Shown: positions 18,803 through 33,200, counted from the first letter of the stretch. The stretch: DNA of 64,000 nt from Fistularia commersonii (GCA_037954325.1 JBBMNZ010000013.1:11837001-11901000), one strand, 5' to 3'. Notes: generated by a model not told the origin, from the letters alone. Made by a program: numbers and translations.

Positions 18803-20720
18803 CATTATTGAAATCAGCACTGATTTCACGGTCATATACTTACTGGTGACATTATGTCAGAACATCCCCTGCAGGAAGCTCGTAGATGAGATAAACCCCA
18901 CAAGAGGGCGCCACAACGTCAAATACCTTTCGTATCATTTGTAAGGCTGTAGGTTGTGCATAAATCCAGAAAATCTTCATTGTGATAATTACATTTTGTA
19001 GAGAGCACCAATTATATCTGTGCAACTATTCAAATTCCCCTGCATAATTTCTATGTGATGTACTTTGCAGTGTGTTATATCAATTGTGTATTTCTGTGAC
19101 CTCATATTACCTCTAACAGTCAGGTTTTCATCTTGTGTCACACAGTGATTGAAAGTGATAAAAGATTTGATGATCATTATTCTCCTGCTCACCTGCTGGA
19201 GCCTGAGAATTAGATAATCAAGATTATGATTTTGCCCTGTCAATGTCTATAATTAATTATGGCAGGAAAACAAGGTTCTGCTATCACAGGATCTCAAGAA
19301 AATGGTCCGCTTATTGTTGGAAAATGACTGTTGTTTTTAAGATACTGATGAAAAAAATAAGATAAAAAGAAACAATTAACTGTTGAGGAACTCCACAATG
19401 GAAAATCACAATGATGTTAAGGGACATTAAATGAGCATGTTTATGACTTTGAAGCACTTTTGAGGTATAAACAGAGATCAATTTATTCACACTGTTAAAG
19501 GTGTTTAATTTTTAAAACTTGTCAGTGTTGGATCTAAAAAAATACTCATTTATAATATGTGTTTGGATTTTGATATAGCAAAGTTACTTTGGAGATTGTT
19601 TAACTCTCTTTAATCCATAAAAAGATGTCCATAATATCTTTCAGCCTCTTTTTAGAAGTTTTTAGCATATTGATCTTTGTAAGGCTCAACATGCACCCTA
19701 CCAGCCTGACAGACAAGGAAAGTTTTCTAGAAATAAATGAATGGTTTGATTTCACATGTGGCTTCAAGGAAAGTAGAGCACTTGAGCTTGAAAGCAGTGA
19801 AACTTCATAGCATCTCAGTCCAGTTCCTGTAGCCTAAATCTTCAATTCTAAGGCTTGAACATGAAACATATGAGCTGCATCGGCATGTTTAAGTTGGAAT
19901 CAACTTTCATAAAGGTTTTATTCAGGTGCTCTGAAAAATATGTCACTCAGCCAACAATATTCATCGCTGATAGGTTTGACTGAAATATGCATCCTCCATT
20001 ATAGCACATGGGCCTGAATAATTTGAATAAATATTGGTTATTATGTAAATATTTATGTACACCAAAAATCTATATTCCTTCACCCTTGCCCATCTTCATC
20101 ATTTATTCATTCCTTCTTCACTGAAATGTTCAATGAATATGCATCGCTAAGTAGGGGAGAGAAAATGAATTTAAATAGATTTTAGTTATGCTACATTCCA
20201 CACATGGAGAGAAATAATTTATTTCCTTACATTGCATTACATTTATGGAAATAGGGATACCAACTACTCCTCAGTATTCTTGAGAGCTATTGTAAATTGA
20301 CATTGTAATATTTGGAAACCTGTGGCATTTGAATTAATATTTTAGTTTGCTTGTGTCCTTCGCCCTTATTATGTATCCAAACAGTTATTGATGTATTTAT
20401 CATTGTATGGATATTAAAAGGAGAAGTGAGAGGTGAAATTTTATTCTGAAGAATTTATCTAAACATATCTTGCTTCAGGCAAAATGTAAATATCGGCTAA
20501 ATGTATATAATGTTATCAGAATGCCAAATGAGTTATACTGTTGGCTTGAATAAAAATTTAACAGAATAACTGATATGAAAAATCCAGATGTTTGCAATCT
20601 CATCACAATGATACACTGAAACTAGGTTGTATTAGACCTCAGTATCATAGTGACAACTAGTTTACATGTTTTACCACTTGAGGGAGATGTAGTACCATTT
20701 TTGGGACCTCTGCCCTCACG
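18803..20720. other. intergenic, nothing recognised
   Basis: AT-rich sequence without convincing exons, repeats of known family or RNA genes. Confidence 0.5.
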
Positions 20721-20723
20721 GAA

Positions 20724-20770
20724 ATGGATGGACGGATGGACGAATAGATAGATGGATAGATGGATAGATG

Positions 20771-20849
<79 letters not shown>
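20724..20849 (+). repeat. (GATA)n microsatellite
   Basis: GGAT-type units grade into about 90 bp of pure GATA. Open frames through it are repeat artefacts. Confidence 0.95.
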
Positions 20850-22042
20850 CATACCATCATATCATATCCACAGTTTCAGCATAAGGGAACCTCTAGGTGG
20901 CTACAGGTAAAATTAGACTCCACGTTCTCCAGCCAAATGCACAGCCTTGCCCTCCTTTAAAAAGGCCACACTCAGCAATTGTGTGTATTAAACTGCGAAG
21001 CTGATCTCACAGATTGGATCTGAGGGGAGTGAAGCAATCAAGTCTGGGTCTCACCCAAGGTATTAAAATGTAATTTAATCCAAGTTACTTTCAAACCAGA
21101 TTGTGTCCTCTTACACGTTCTAGTGATGTATGAAAATATATCTCTCTTCACATCTGCAAAGTTGAAAGACCCAGTAAGCAGTTTGGTTTTAGATGTCCAG
21201 GCCACATCACCTAAATTTACCTAAATTCATCACCCAAATTATCCATGTTCAGTTTGGGTACCTTTATTTATATTTCTCAAAAGCATCACTATCAGGCCAT
21301 CATCGAAATAACTTTCCTCTGATCTCCAACCCACTCTTCATCCTCACTTCTAAACCTTGTATGGTTCAAGAGCTTGGCTTGAGCACTTTAGTTTCTTTAT
21401 TTTTTACTCCATTGACGGAATTATGAGCTCAACATGTGTGTAAGGAGCCAGCTTTGACCTTCAACATCCTCTTATAAGAGTAAGCGTCCGCTGTTAAAGA
21501 TATTTGGCAGGCAGTGAGGCTGTATTTTGTCATTGCTGATGATTTTCTAAGGGTATTTTTAAAGAATACAGTGTTTAGTCAATTATTTTATAATCATCGA
21601 ATCATTATTTTCATCATTTGAATATTGTCCTAATCCTGTGATCTTAGGTATTTCATAAAGCGGGCCAGCCTTAATTTTCTTTTGCTATTGTTTTTATCAG
21701 CTAACCAATCAGCCTTCTGTCTGCCCTCCGTCTGTGCACTTGCATTTTGTTTCTATTTTAAAGTGTTTACTGGAGCACCTGTGTTTTGTCCTTCCGCTCT
21801 TTCTGGGGCTGTCAGGCAGTCTTTATTTGATGCAGTTTATGATTTGTCACTTAGAACTGTTAATTGCCTGATGAACTTTAGTAATAACATTTCCGATGTC
21901 TGTGTAAATTGCGTTGTACTCAGGAGTCAATGATAGGGAATGTTTCCTCGAGGTCTCATATGAGAAATCACCGGCTCCTTGGGCCCTGAACACTTCCCTC
22001 CCTGTTTGTGGTTGGCTGTCCATTAGCCGCCTTGCAGGTAGC
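20850..22042. other. intergenic, nothing recognised
   Basis: No gene, RNA or known repeat was identified here. Confidence 0.5.
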
Positions 22043-22050
22043 CTCTTGAA

Positions 22051-22738
22051 CAGGGGTCTCAGACTCGCGGGCCGCGGGCCAATTGCGGCCCTCGGGCCAA
22101 TTGCAGCTCTCGGAACAATATTTTGTGGCCCCCTGCTTGAAATCAAATCTTTGTGTTAGTGCGGCCCACACGTTTTTTTTTTCTCACAGGCATCTGGGGG
22201 TTTTATACAGGGGGTTTCAAAAAAATGAAAAAATGAAAAAGTAACTTTGCAATTTATTTTTTTTGCTTCGAAATTTGAAAACAAAATGATTTTTTGATGA
22301 AAAAACATCTAGTGACATTGTTAAAATGATCTTTTCTTATTTCTATAAAAAACACAAAAAGAATAGCAAAAAAACAGGCAAAATTAAAAAGATTGATTTA
22401 ATAACCAGAATAGCCACCATCACCCTTGTAAACATTATACGTCCTCTTATACATGCTACCAATCAATTTTCTAATAAATTCTAATGGCAAATTTTCCCAC
22501 GGTGACAAGAATTTGTCTTTTAACTCAACAATATTTTTAGGATGTAATTTCATCTATTCTTTTTTAATATTCATTTTTAATATTAATTCGTCATGTATTT
22601 TTTTAGAACAGTTCATTACATATAAAGATTTTCAACATTTACCTGTTTACCTCCTTTACACTTAAACAAAGGAAAATTTTGCACTTAGTGTTACTTCTAG
22701 GTAATGGCCCCCAGACCAAAATGAGTTTGACAACCCTG
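22051..22738. mobile_element. hAT-type non-autonomous transposon
   Basis: This 688-bp element begins CAGGGGTCTCAGACTCGC and ends GTTTGACAACCCTG, whose reverse complement is CAGGGTTGTCAAAC. The flanks CTCTTGAA (22043-22050) and CTCTTGAC (22739-22746) form a 7/8 target-site duplication. The interior is AT-rich with no transposase. It belongs to a different subfamily from the elements at 18483 and 51555. Confidence 0.85.
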
Positions 22739-22746
22739 CTCTTGAC

Positions 22747-25378
22747 TATTAGCCAGAGAGTGGATTTGTGTGATATTTTCTAAAGACAACCTGACTTCAC
22801 TGCCATGGTGACACCTGTCCATGTCCTTTAAAAATATTTAGATTTTTGAGACTTGATCTGTTTAAGTATTAACACCTTTGAATATGTGTGGGTATTGTTC
22901 AAATGACATCAAAAAATGGGAGCTGCATTTTAAAATGAATCAAGGGAATGGGCCAGTTAACTTAATCTTCTGCTATCGATCCCTCCATGGTACCCAATGT
23001 CACAGAAGTCAAATAAAGAACAGTAAATTAAAAAGTCTTCCAGTTGTTGGAGAATAAATTGTAATGATCAAGCCACTGGATGATATATTGTCTTTTTTGT
23101 TGCTCTTAATATTATTGACTCTTTTTCTAAATCAAATTTGACCCAGAGCAACCAACTACAGGATAATGTAATATTCCTGGACTCCTGCCTTTTCCTTTTC
23201 CCTATAAATATATGAAGTTGTCGTAGGAGACTTTTACTTTGCCAGGGTAATTACAAACAATAAATGCTGTTGATTCATCCTTTGGGAAAATAGGCTTTTC
23301 TCACATCCCTTATAATAATTTGGCCAACTCTGCCATGTTGTTTCCTCTCCCAAATGAAATCTCTTCTAATTAATACAAAGAAGTCTCACTTAGTGTTCGC
23401 CATCAATTTTATCCCACCAACATGAAACAAATTATTTAGAAACCGGATGTCAGAGCCAATCTTCTGTTATTTCTCTGAAGACTCTGATCCATATTTGGGT
23501 TGGTAGTGTACTTTCACAAATATCACCAGATTTATTAGGGTCTTGTTGTCTGTTGGCTTTTCCTTGTTGAAACTTTTCTATTTGGCTTCCCATTTTAGGA
23601 TAAGAGAAATTGAACTCTTTTACAGATTAACAATAACTCTTGCCAAATATTATAATCATGAAGTAAATTTCCATTTAGTTTTATTTAAATTGTTCAGTCT
23701 AACATTTTTATTGCATAACTTGGCCGCTTATTTTCTTTGGATAAGGAGTTCTGCGTATTGGGTGGAGCTATGTAAGCAACTTCACATGATTTCAACCCAT
23801 TACATGTCCTAAATTTGAACATTTTCACATTTTCACAACACAGATATTTCCTCAAGAGCATGTCTAAACAGAGTCAGACACTTAGCTCTTCATAGGATTC
23901 AAAGACAAAAAAGGAAAAATAAAACAATCCCACTCTTCATCATGCCAAGTACAAATAGATTGTGATTCCATGGCTGTTATGTCATCCTCCTCCTGCTTTT
24001 ATCTTCAGATGCTTCAGAGGTTGGCTGTTTGAAATGTGTTTACATATCAAGCTCTGTTAAATCACTGTAAAATGGAGATTGAGATGAGTATGTAGTATTT
24101 GAGAATATTGTTTTCATTGATTCTTTTGGTATTGCAAATGGGAAATTAACTTCCATTTTGTCCTTCATCAAACAATTGTGTCATAAGTCCCAAACAAAAA
24201 AACTAATCAAATCGTAAACGTGAGTGGCCTTTGGTTTCCTTTCTTGAGTGGTTTTCGCTCTTTTGTTTTTTAGGGCTGCAAATGTGTGAACTTTTGCTTT
24301 TTGGAGCGTAAGCGTTCCCTTGACTCCCATGTTAAAAAAAATAACAATCAAAATATTTGAGTTCTGATTTTCTCTCTACTTAAAATATATCAGTATATAC
24401 TGCTCAATGTCTTCACAAATCCTGGACCAAAGGACTGGTTAGATTGCTGTCAGGCAACTTGCGTGAAGAGAAACTTCAGCGAGAGCTGGTCTTGAACAGG
24501 ACTTATAGCACAAGTTTTACACTGCAGACTAACATACTCGATAAGATATACTGAGCTCCGCTGGTCTGTTGTACTTGTGCCACTGCAGAAGTAATACAAG
24601 AGCGGACTTCTCCTTTCATGAAACTGTGTTGGAATTTTTTTAATTTTTTAAAGTTTTTTACGAGAATATAATATTTTAAAGAATACACAAAGTAACTTGA
24701 TGACATGATTAATTCTCAGATCTTTGACCCGGTGTTTCTTGTGTGTCTCCGTATTCATATTTCGATTAATCTGCAGCAAATGTCAGATAAATGACTGTTT
24801 CAATAACCATTTATTCATTCTTTCATCTTCACTTTATCAATGTATCGATCTCATGAAGAATACTTTAGTACCCTAACATTGTACTCAGTATACCGTATAC
24901 AACGCAATTTTAATCCTGCAAAATGATGCTGATTGCTGATTTGTGCTTTGTCACTTTTGCAAGATACCATGGTAACCATAACACCTTACCCTTGTGCTGA
25001 CAGAATGTTTAGTTGATGGCAAGTTTAAAACCTTTTGCTGTTCATTTTTACACAACTGGCACTTGTGGCTCGCCTTGTTTATTTTGTTTGGAAATTCTGG
25101 CATCTCCTTTGACTACGCATAACAAGGTGCTTAGTGATGGATAAAACATCCTTAAAGGACGTTTTTCCACAGTGAACCCTTTAAGACTGAACTCACCCAC
25201 ACGGTATGAGCAGCATGGAGCCTGCAGTCTTCTGGCTAAAATATAAAAGTGCATTTACAAATGAACAGTATTTCAGGATCCACATGATCATTCAGGCATG
25301 GCTTCCAAATTTGGCTCCTGGGTGGAAAACTGCTTAGCTGTGTAAGAATAAATTCTGCTTTCAGGTGTGGTTAAAGAG

Positions 25379-25380
<2 letters not shown>
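22747..25380. other. intergenic, nothing recognised
   Basis: AT-rich and without supported exons. Confidence 0.5.

Positions 25381-25409
<29 letters not shown>
25381..25409 (+). repeat. poly(A) tract
   Basis: Twenty-nine uninterrupted A residues. No retroelement body was recognised directly upstream. Confidence 0.9.
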
Positions 25410-25411
<2 letters not shown>

Positions 25412-25544
25412 GGTTGAGTGAAAGTGGTTGCCCAGTGTGTTTTGTGGACTAAGCAGCCGTCAGATGCATACAAATAACTGTAAAAGTGTGGGTATGTGTG
25501 TGTGTGTGCCAGTGCCTTAGGAAAATTAATGCTCAATAAATGTG

Positions 25545-25690
25545 TGAAGATTTATGGATGTACCTGTAGTGAGAGAGTATATGAAGTTAGTTGATGTGAG
25601 AGAGGAGGATACAGAGAATAGGGTTAGATGGAGATGGTTGATTTTCTGTTGCAACGCCTGAAGGGAAAAGCTGAAAAGAAATGAAGAAGA
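25545..25690 (+). mobile_element. RTE-like LINE 3' tail
   Basis: The stretch gatttatggatgtacctgta, gagagaggaggatacagaga and gggttagatggag parallels 38807-38895 almost base for base. It ends in the typical 'CCTGAAGGGAAAAGC' tail. Only the last about 145 bp of the element is present. Confidence 0.8.
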
Positions 25691-28600
25691 TGTGTGATTG
25701 TAGGTGAAACTAGACCCTCTTCTTTTCTCAACTTTGAGGCTAATTGGTGCTTCCCAAGTGCTTACTGCGTAAAATACTACACATTACATCTCCATAATCC
25801 ATCATCCATCCATCATCTACACAGCAGATCCTGCTTAAAGGGTTGCGGTCAGGAGATGAGACACAGGGTACAACCTGCACTGTTTGCCATCAATTACACA
25901 GCAACATAAGGCGACTTGCAACCATTCGCTATCTCATTCACACCTCTGGACAATTCAGTCATCAATTAACTTATAAGCTTTTTTTCCTCATCCACATTTT
26001 ATTTATTCATTCATTCATTCATTCATTTATTTGTCTGTGTGAGCAGGCTGAGAATCTAGAGAGGTCATAGGAGGACACAGGTAGGCAAACAGTCAGTATA
26101 AGGTTATCAGAAAACAAAGTATTACACGCTGACGGCTAACCCAATCCAAGTATTTCACCGGACTAATTTAAAAGTCTCAACGGATTAATCAAATTGCATG
26201 GAGATTTGCAAAATCTTCCCATTTGTCTAATGGTCTCCTTGTAATTCCCCAAATGAGTCCTGTAATTGTTAAATAACATTTCAGAGTCCAATTACGCTTT
26301 AAACTGCTAAAGCTCTCCATTTAGCCTATACGGAAAGCTGTATCAAAAAAAAAAAAAAAAAAATATTAACCTTTCGCATACTTTTATTTGAGTGTACTGG
26401 ATGTAACTCAAGTGTTAATATGCAAATAGTGTGGTTATTAACTAGAAAATATCTATATTTTCTGAGTGAAAACAAGATTGTCTTCATTTGATAGTAATTA
26501 AATGCGTATTCATATGGGTATTGGACCATGAAATAATAAAATGGCTTGTGGCTGGCAATGCATAACTTGTTAATACTATAAGGAATAGTTATTAGTTTGT
26601 GACAGCGCTGTAGCTGTTTTGTGCAATTAATAAGGAATTTCATGTGTGTACAGATTTTTTGGGGATTGAGAATGACTTTCAAAGTTAGAAATTCCTTGGG
26701 ATTATACATAACAAAGTGTCAATGAGGCACATATTGGCGCGTAACCCATTGTCTCTTGTCATATTTGTAGAAGAGTTATTATCTCATGCGGTTGTGACTG
26801 AATGGCAGGAGAATGGGGTTACAGATTTTTGTATTGCTTGATACTTAGATATTCTATAATGGCCTGCTTGCCGCCTCCTTGTAATTTCTGTTGTCCTGCC
26901 ATCTAATAGTTCATCATTGTCAGTATTCATAATTTTTTCTCTTTTTATCCCTTGCTAGCTGCATAGCCTGAATGATATTTCCAATGACAGAAAACATCTA
27001 AGTCCTAACTTGCAGCTCGTTGCCATGAAGTTGGTGATGTAAGACGGTTTTGAACCTATGGCCACTCAGATGGATTTGACCAAGGGGGTTCAGATGTTGC
27101 AGTAGTAAATGCATATTTCGTGGATAACAGTGTCTCCAGTCAGCATCTTGGGGTGTTTTCTGTTGCCATGCCTTTTCTCCTCAACACAAACATTGAAAAG
27201 ATATTTGCATCCTACTGCTGCAAGAAACTTAATTTTATCCCAATGAGCAGTGTGTCTTAGTTGTTTGTGCTATTTGAAAATCCCCAGTGGACACACGTAA
27301 CTGACTGTCGGCATTTGTGCAAATTTTTACATTTATATTGATAATACTTATTGGCAATGTTCAAGTGCACAATTGCTATCTTGTGCACATTCAGATAAAG
27401 GTCAGGTTTTAAATTCAAAAATTATTGGTTACAGCTCTCATGTAATCTCTGAATGCTGGTGCTATGCTCCCTAATTGTCTGCCATGGCTTTCTCAGTATC
27501 ATTCAATGAATTGATTATTGTACCGCACCAAAGAAGAAGGTTATAGTACCCACTCATCTTGGCAATGCAAAAGCCTGGCATTGTCTTGACATGAACGGCC
27601 TCTTCCTCTCTCTGGCCAAGGATTCAAAATGTGCCCTTTACTTCTTTAGAAAGAATATGAATCATGCAAAGATCCAGTGCAGTCAAACTCTTCATGTTTG
27701 AAAATCTGCAGTGATGTCTTCTTGTTGGACACTTCTTGGATCCCCTGCCTCTGGGCATTGATCCTCATATCCTATATACTATCGCCCTATTACATTCATG
27801 CTATGACTGTCTCATATTCATTTCATGAAATCGTTTGCGATATCTATTTTTTAAAATGTTTCAATGTAAATATGTCAGGCAGCGGGCAACAGCACATTAA
27901 AAATGTAAAATGTCTGTACCGAGTACAAGGGGCTCTTCAGACAGAAGTGTTCTTTTTGTTTTCCTCTGGAAGGTTTTATTTCATTATTTTTTCGGTGAGG
28001 AGAACCTTAATGCAGATGGAGATGTGTTGCTATGCAACTGGGATTTCAAAAGTAGCTACTTACAGCACCAGGGTCACATGTTTAAACCCCCAGATTGGCA
28101 CAAACTGATGTCTACCTATAATGCTGTTTATGAGCCAAAACAGAGAAAAGCCGGCAGACAGAAAATCTTGAAAATCCTTCAACTCTAGTAAGCTACATTG
28201 CTGAACATTTTTTGAATTTGAGTGTTATTTTTAGAAATAATATAATAATGCCATCCAAGCAACTGCACCCTCTAGTGCAAAGTAAAGCGAAATTATTCAA
28301 AGAACCTCCACCCCGATCAACTCAGTGCCTCCAGTTTCTTTAATCTACAGGAAGTGTGAAAACACTGATGGTGCTCCATCACATTTTCACCAAGTAATAG
28401 CACACATTCAGAAAGAAAAACAGTTTGCACCTTTATCCTCCAGCCCCCCCACCCTGAACACACTCACACACACACACACACATAGTCCCTTGACATTCTC
28501 AGAAGAAAGTCCCCCTTGTGTGGCCTTGTTTGGCTTTTTCTGCCAAAGACATCCTGGGTGTCTGTTTCACCTGCTCTAAATAGAGGGATTCGCATGTGTA

Positions 28601-29446
28601 CAGTGTGCATTTCAAAATCCACAGCCCAGTTCACCACATCAAAAAACATCCAAGCTCTTGATTCACACATAGCACCTTTCATACAAGGAGGGCGACTAGG
28701 CAATAGAGGTCATTTGAACGGGTTGGGTGGAGCATGTGAAGTCATGAGCAGGGTCAACCATGAAATGAGTATGAAAACAGGAAAATGGCTAAAAGCAAGT
28801 AGTTTGTCTGAGGCAATAGAGTAACATATCAACAGCGGACGCAGTCATTGATAGGTCATGGGCAACCAAAACTGGTATTGACAACACTGCGATAGCAAAT
28901 ATCTGATATAGTGAAACATAAAGGCCAAGTTATAGATATGGCTCCTGACATGTTTGTGATCATATTCATACAGAACAAAATGGCTGCAGAGGGAGAAAAT
29001 AGAAAACTTTGGTACAAAAGTGTTCACCACTAGGTGACAGTGCTCCCTTCTTTTTCTACACTCCCTGTTTCTCAATGGGCTGCACTTGTCACTTGGAGAA
29101 CTGGTGCAACGTCAAAACGCAGGTGTTGCTTGAAATCAAGATGTACAGCTCTAAGAGTGTAGAAAAAAACTATTACCTGTTCACAGCATTGTCATAGTCT
29201 CTAGACCCCTCGCAGGAAGCACAGACTACTGTTAGACTCATTTGATAATGGCACATTTAATTAGCTGTAAATGATTGTGCTTGCAGCAATGGACATGACA
29301 CTGTTTCAGAGACAGCTTTATCAGACTTTTGCCTTCAGCTGGGCCTTTGCCTTGACCAGGGATCCTGTCTATTTGGCAACTACGACCTGCAAAGAGGGAT
29401 AAAAAAAATCCAGATATCGAACAACAGCTCAGTTGAAAATTGTCAA
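25691..29446. other. intergenic, nothing recognised
   Basis: A short CA tract at about 28463-28482 is the only repeat seen. The 143-codon open frame at 27677-28108 has no protein-like features. Confidence 0.5.
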
Positions 29447-29530
29447 ATCTTGTCGTGGCAACTGGGCTTAGTTTTTCTTCTTTAAAACGTTCCACCTCTC
29501 GTCCGAGGCTTCTTCAATTCGAGAAGTCTG
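29447..29530 (-). repeat. short hairpin repeat, copy A
   Basis: On the minus strand it reads GAAGAAGCCTCGGACGAGAGG, then GTGGAACG and CCCAGTTGCCACGACAAG. CCTC/GAGG can form a hairpin. It matches copies at 30781-30857 and 35085-35168 over about 75 bp. The family is unknown to me. Confidence 0.6.
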
Positions 29531-30780
29531 TGGGGGTTTCCAGGTATTTAAATGCTGGGGTTGGGGCCAGGCATTGGTTTGTTATGTTGAGAGGGTTTGC
29601 TGTCTTAATGACTGAATTGTTTTGCAGCAGCTTGGTTCAAATTTGGTTGTTAAGTCAACAGCATTTTATGTAGGCAAACGATTGTGTCAAAGACCCCCTC
29701 CTCTGTTCAGTGACAGTCTCTCCAGTTTGACAAGTTTGGTCCTTCGGCTTCTTTCCCAAACCACCTGTCCTCTCTCTTTTCTGTATATTAAGTAGTGGCC
29801 CTTGGCCTTAAAGTGGAAGTGAACCTTGGAGTCTTGACTTGAAGCAGTGGTTCTTCCTGCATTGAGCCGCCCATTTCTGCAGAGGTAGTTTTTTCTCACC
29901 AGTATATAAATCATCCTAATCCTCATTGGATTTAATAGCATATACCCTATTCTTGATCTTATGCTGGGTGCTCCATCCTAGGATTGCACCAGTATTTGCC
30001 TCAGGGTTTTGTGGGGTTTGAAATGTACCTTAATTTGGTGTTTGGTGAAAATCCTCGCGTTTTCGGAAATACCACAAAAGAGTGTACTGTAATGCATGGT
30101 AATACCATACATATATAGCATATAGCAAATAAATGCTTGTGATTGCAGACCATTTAAACAATGAATTACTTTTCTGATATTAAACTTCAACACTGTATTC
30201 TCTTTGTTTAGTGGTTACAAATGAGCTAATGTCATTACATTTATCAATCACTTGCCAAATAAAGGAACTGTGGAATTTTTTTTGTATTTTTTTCCATGAG
30301 AAGACAAAAATATGAATGCCGATCCCTCTTCATTTATAGGGAAATCCTTCCAGATTAGATCTTGTGGATACTTTTGCAGACCCCCAATTCCAATGTTTGG
30401 TAATACCAGACAAACTGTTCAGTCACTGCAAAATGACAAATGAGTGATTAACTTAACATTGTAGTATGGTTGTAGAGAGCTCTGTGGGCATTTCACACTG
30501 TGTATGTCAGTTATTAGCGCCGTTCATGGCAGACCAACAGGTGGCTTATACTGGGCTTGTTCACTCTATTCTGACATGCTTAGTATTTCTTTGTCAGTAA
30601 ATTAAATTTGTCTCGTTTAAACACTGCTTTCTATTTTAACTCGGGAATTCCATCGAAGATTTTCCTTGGGAGACATAATGCTCGATGGAAGTATCCCCTC
30701 TCAGTAAGCGTTATTTCATATATAAAGTACAATACATGTAGATAATGTGTATATGCATATATATTTATATATGTATATAT

Positions 30781-30857
30781 ATCAGAACTGAAGATGCCTC
30801 TTGGATGAGGGGGGAAATGTCTTCAAGTGAAGAAAACCAATCCTGTTGCCACAACAG
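30781..30857 (+). repeat. short hairpin repeat, copy B
   Basis: It reads CAGAACTGAAGATGCC, TCTTGGATGAGG, GGAAATGTCTTCAAGTGAAG and CCTGTTGCCACAACAG. TGAAGA and TCTTCA can pair around the CCTC/GAGG hairpin. It is directly preceded by a short TA-rich tract (30750-30780). Confidence 0.6.
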
Positions 30858-31249
30858 TAACATTTTGGCAAGGGTTCACCATGACCTGGATGATTGAAAA
30901 CCTCCACAGACACATTATGTTTATACTACTGGAATTATGTGAAATATATCCTAAAGGTGCTATTACGCAATGTAATTACAGCAAACCATAACATAAAATC
31001 TATTTTTAGTTTTGATTATTTTACATTGCTGACATGATAACGTTGCAGCTATACTTTACCTACTTGGAAATGTGCATTAAGCTGTAAAATAATGGTTTGT
31101 GTATTAATCAGAATCTGAATAACCTGTATTAAAAAACACCCATAAACACAGAAACAAACATTATTGAACTTCTATCAATTTTCTTGTAGAAATGTTTATA
31201 AGTCATTGCTTACACACAATATTTTGAATTTACAATAAATATTGGATCT

Positions 31250-31255
<6 letters not shown>

Positions 31256-31307
<52 letters not shown>
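31256..31307 (+). repeat. (CA)n microsatellite
   Basis: About 26 CA units without interruption. Confidence 0.95.
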
Positions 31308-31309
<2 letters not shown>

Positions 31310-31382
31310 TGATAATGAGAATTTTGAATACATTTTTGGGAGCAGAAAGTAAAAAGAGCAAAAGTTACAGATGAAATTATAT

Positions 31383-31980
31383 CTTCTTTTCCTTGTGGCT
31401 TTTCACTTCAGGGTTCGCCACAGGGAATCAACCTTCTTCATCTAACCCTATTCTCTGTATCCTCCTCTCTCTCACTAACTACCTACATATCCTCTCTCAC
31501 TATGTCCATAAATCTTCTTTTTGGTCTTCCTCTAGACCTCCTGCCTGGCAGTTTCAGTTCAAGCGTCTGTCTACCAATATATTCACTATCCCTCTTCTGT
31601 ACATAACCAAACCATCTCAGTCAGGCTTCTCTAACCTTCTCCTCACAACTTCGAACATGTGCTGTCCCTCTGATGGACTCATTCCTGATCCTATCCATCC
31701 TGGTCACTCCAGCAGAGAGCCTCAACATCTTCATCTCTACGACCTCCAGCTCTGCCTCCTGTTTTTTTGTCATTGTCACTGTTTCTAAACCACACAGCTT
31801 CGCTTGTCTTACCGCTGTTTCGCACACCTATCCTTTCATTCTGGCTGAGTCTTCTATTGCATAGTACCCCCTTCTTAGGATTGATTCGCATGTTTGGTTT
31901 TGGAACAAGTTTTACGCTGGATGCCATTCCTGACACAACCCTCTGCGTTTATCTGGGCTTGGCTGCGGGAGACACTGGCC
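31383..31980 (-). mobile_element. RTE-like LINE 3' fragment
   Basis: Inverted copy of the same LINE tail. On the minus strand the relics IRNESIRGTAHVRS and MTKKQEAELEVVEMKMLRLS match RTE ORF2 C-termini. Frames are broken. The plus-strand frame at 31393-31788 is the antisense shadow of this element. Confidence 0.8.
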
Positions 31981-33150
31981 TGTGTAATTCAAAATTCATA
32001 TTTGTACGTTGTCACATATTTTCCTTTAAGTAATCATGTGGTTTCTTTTACAAGGACATTGGACTGTTTAGACACATTACAAGGAGGAATAATTAGTGAA
32101 TATAAAATTAGCATTTTTCCATTCTGGGCAACCATTTTATTAACGCTAGCTTTCTTATATGCATCCAGATACATAGATCCTTATTCAGGTCTCAAAATGG
32201 GAATCCATTTGGGATTTTTAATAGATGTAGACTCTGGAGAACATGATCTCATTATTTCCAGATCTTTTCAAAATTTAAAAAACAATTTTTCATGAAAAAT
32301 GAACAGAAATGTTACGTTCTTTAAAGGAATTCTGTTGTACATGTGCATTTTAAAGTAACAAATCTATATTATTGTCTATGATCAGATAGACAGTGTTGGT
32401 GCAACACCCTGCTTGCCTTTCTTGGGGCGAGTTTTGCTATGGAAACCAACATCCTGGACAGCACAGAGGAGAGGCTGTGTCTATAAGCAGTCATGGTATG
32501 CAAACACCAAATACTGAGTGAAACTTGCACTCTTCTGAAAGGGGTTTATACTTATATATTGATGTAATTGATTTACATCTGATTCAACTGTCCCTCATTC
32601 ATCTTCAGTGGCATTTGGCTATGGTGACATCGCGTAACGGAAATCAAGTGGACAAGTAATTCAGTGTATTTAATGGCTTGTGCCTCCCTGTCTATTGTAA
32701 GATGGATATGACTTCAAATGAATGAATGAGAGGAATGCAAGAACATGAGTGTTGTTCTGCCCAACAACTAGACTGCTGTGCTTTTGTCAGTGCTAAAATT
32801 GTTATTTAATACATGGAATTTAAATGTTGTTTAAATGTAAAGGGCAAATAAAAGGAAGGGGCAGTTACTGACTACCAATTTTGTCAGGGTGAAAACTCCC
32901 TGCTTTGGTATATGAAAAAAGGGAGTTTATATCAGACTGCAGCCCCGGTCTGAGACTATACAAGTGGTTGCCAAGCAACTGCTCTATGAGCTGCTGAAAC
33001 TGAAGTCTCGTCAGCTAAACCTTCCAGCATAATGGAAGGTTTTCTCACTGCTCACTGCTCTTTCCTCACTTCCTCTACTCAGCCCTCTGAACATGATGTC
33101 TATCTTGATTATTGGAGAGTGCTTAAGATAAAATCGTAGTGTATATGTGT
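31981..33150. other. intergenic, nothing recognised
   Basis: No supported gene or repeat. Confidence 0.5.
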
Positions 33151-33156
33151 ATATAT

Positions 33157-33179
33157 ACACACACACACACACACACACA
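33157..33179 (+). repeat. (CA)n microsatellite
   Basis: A short CA run between two TA-rich stretches. Confidence 0.9.
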
Positions 33180-33200
33180 TATATATCTATAATGGATGGA

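Noticed and set aside
20622..20852. Ser-Ile-Tyr-Leu repeat protein on the minus strand
   Set aside because: Pure translation of the GATA microsatellite.
27677..28108. 143-codon open frame
   Set aside because: No family features, no splice sites, and transmembrane-like runs typical of T-rich chance frames.
31393..31788. 131-codon plus-strand open frame
   Set aside because: It is the antisense of the RTE-like LINE fragment coding on the minus strand.
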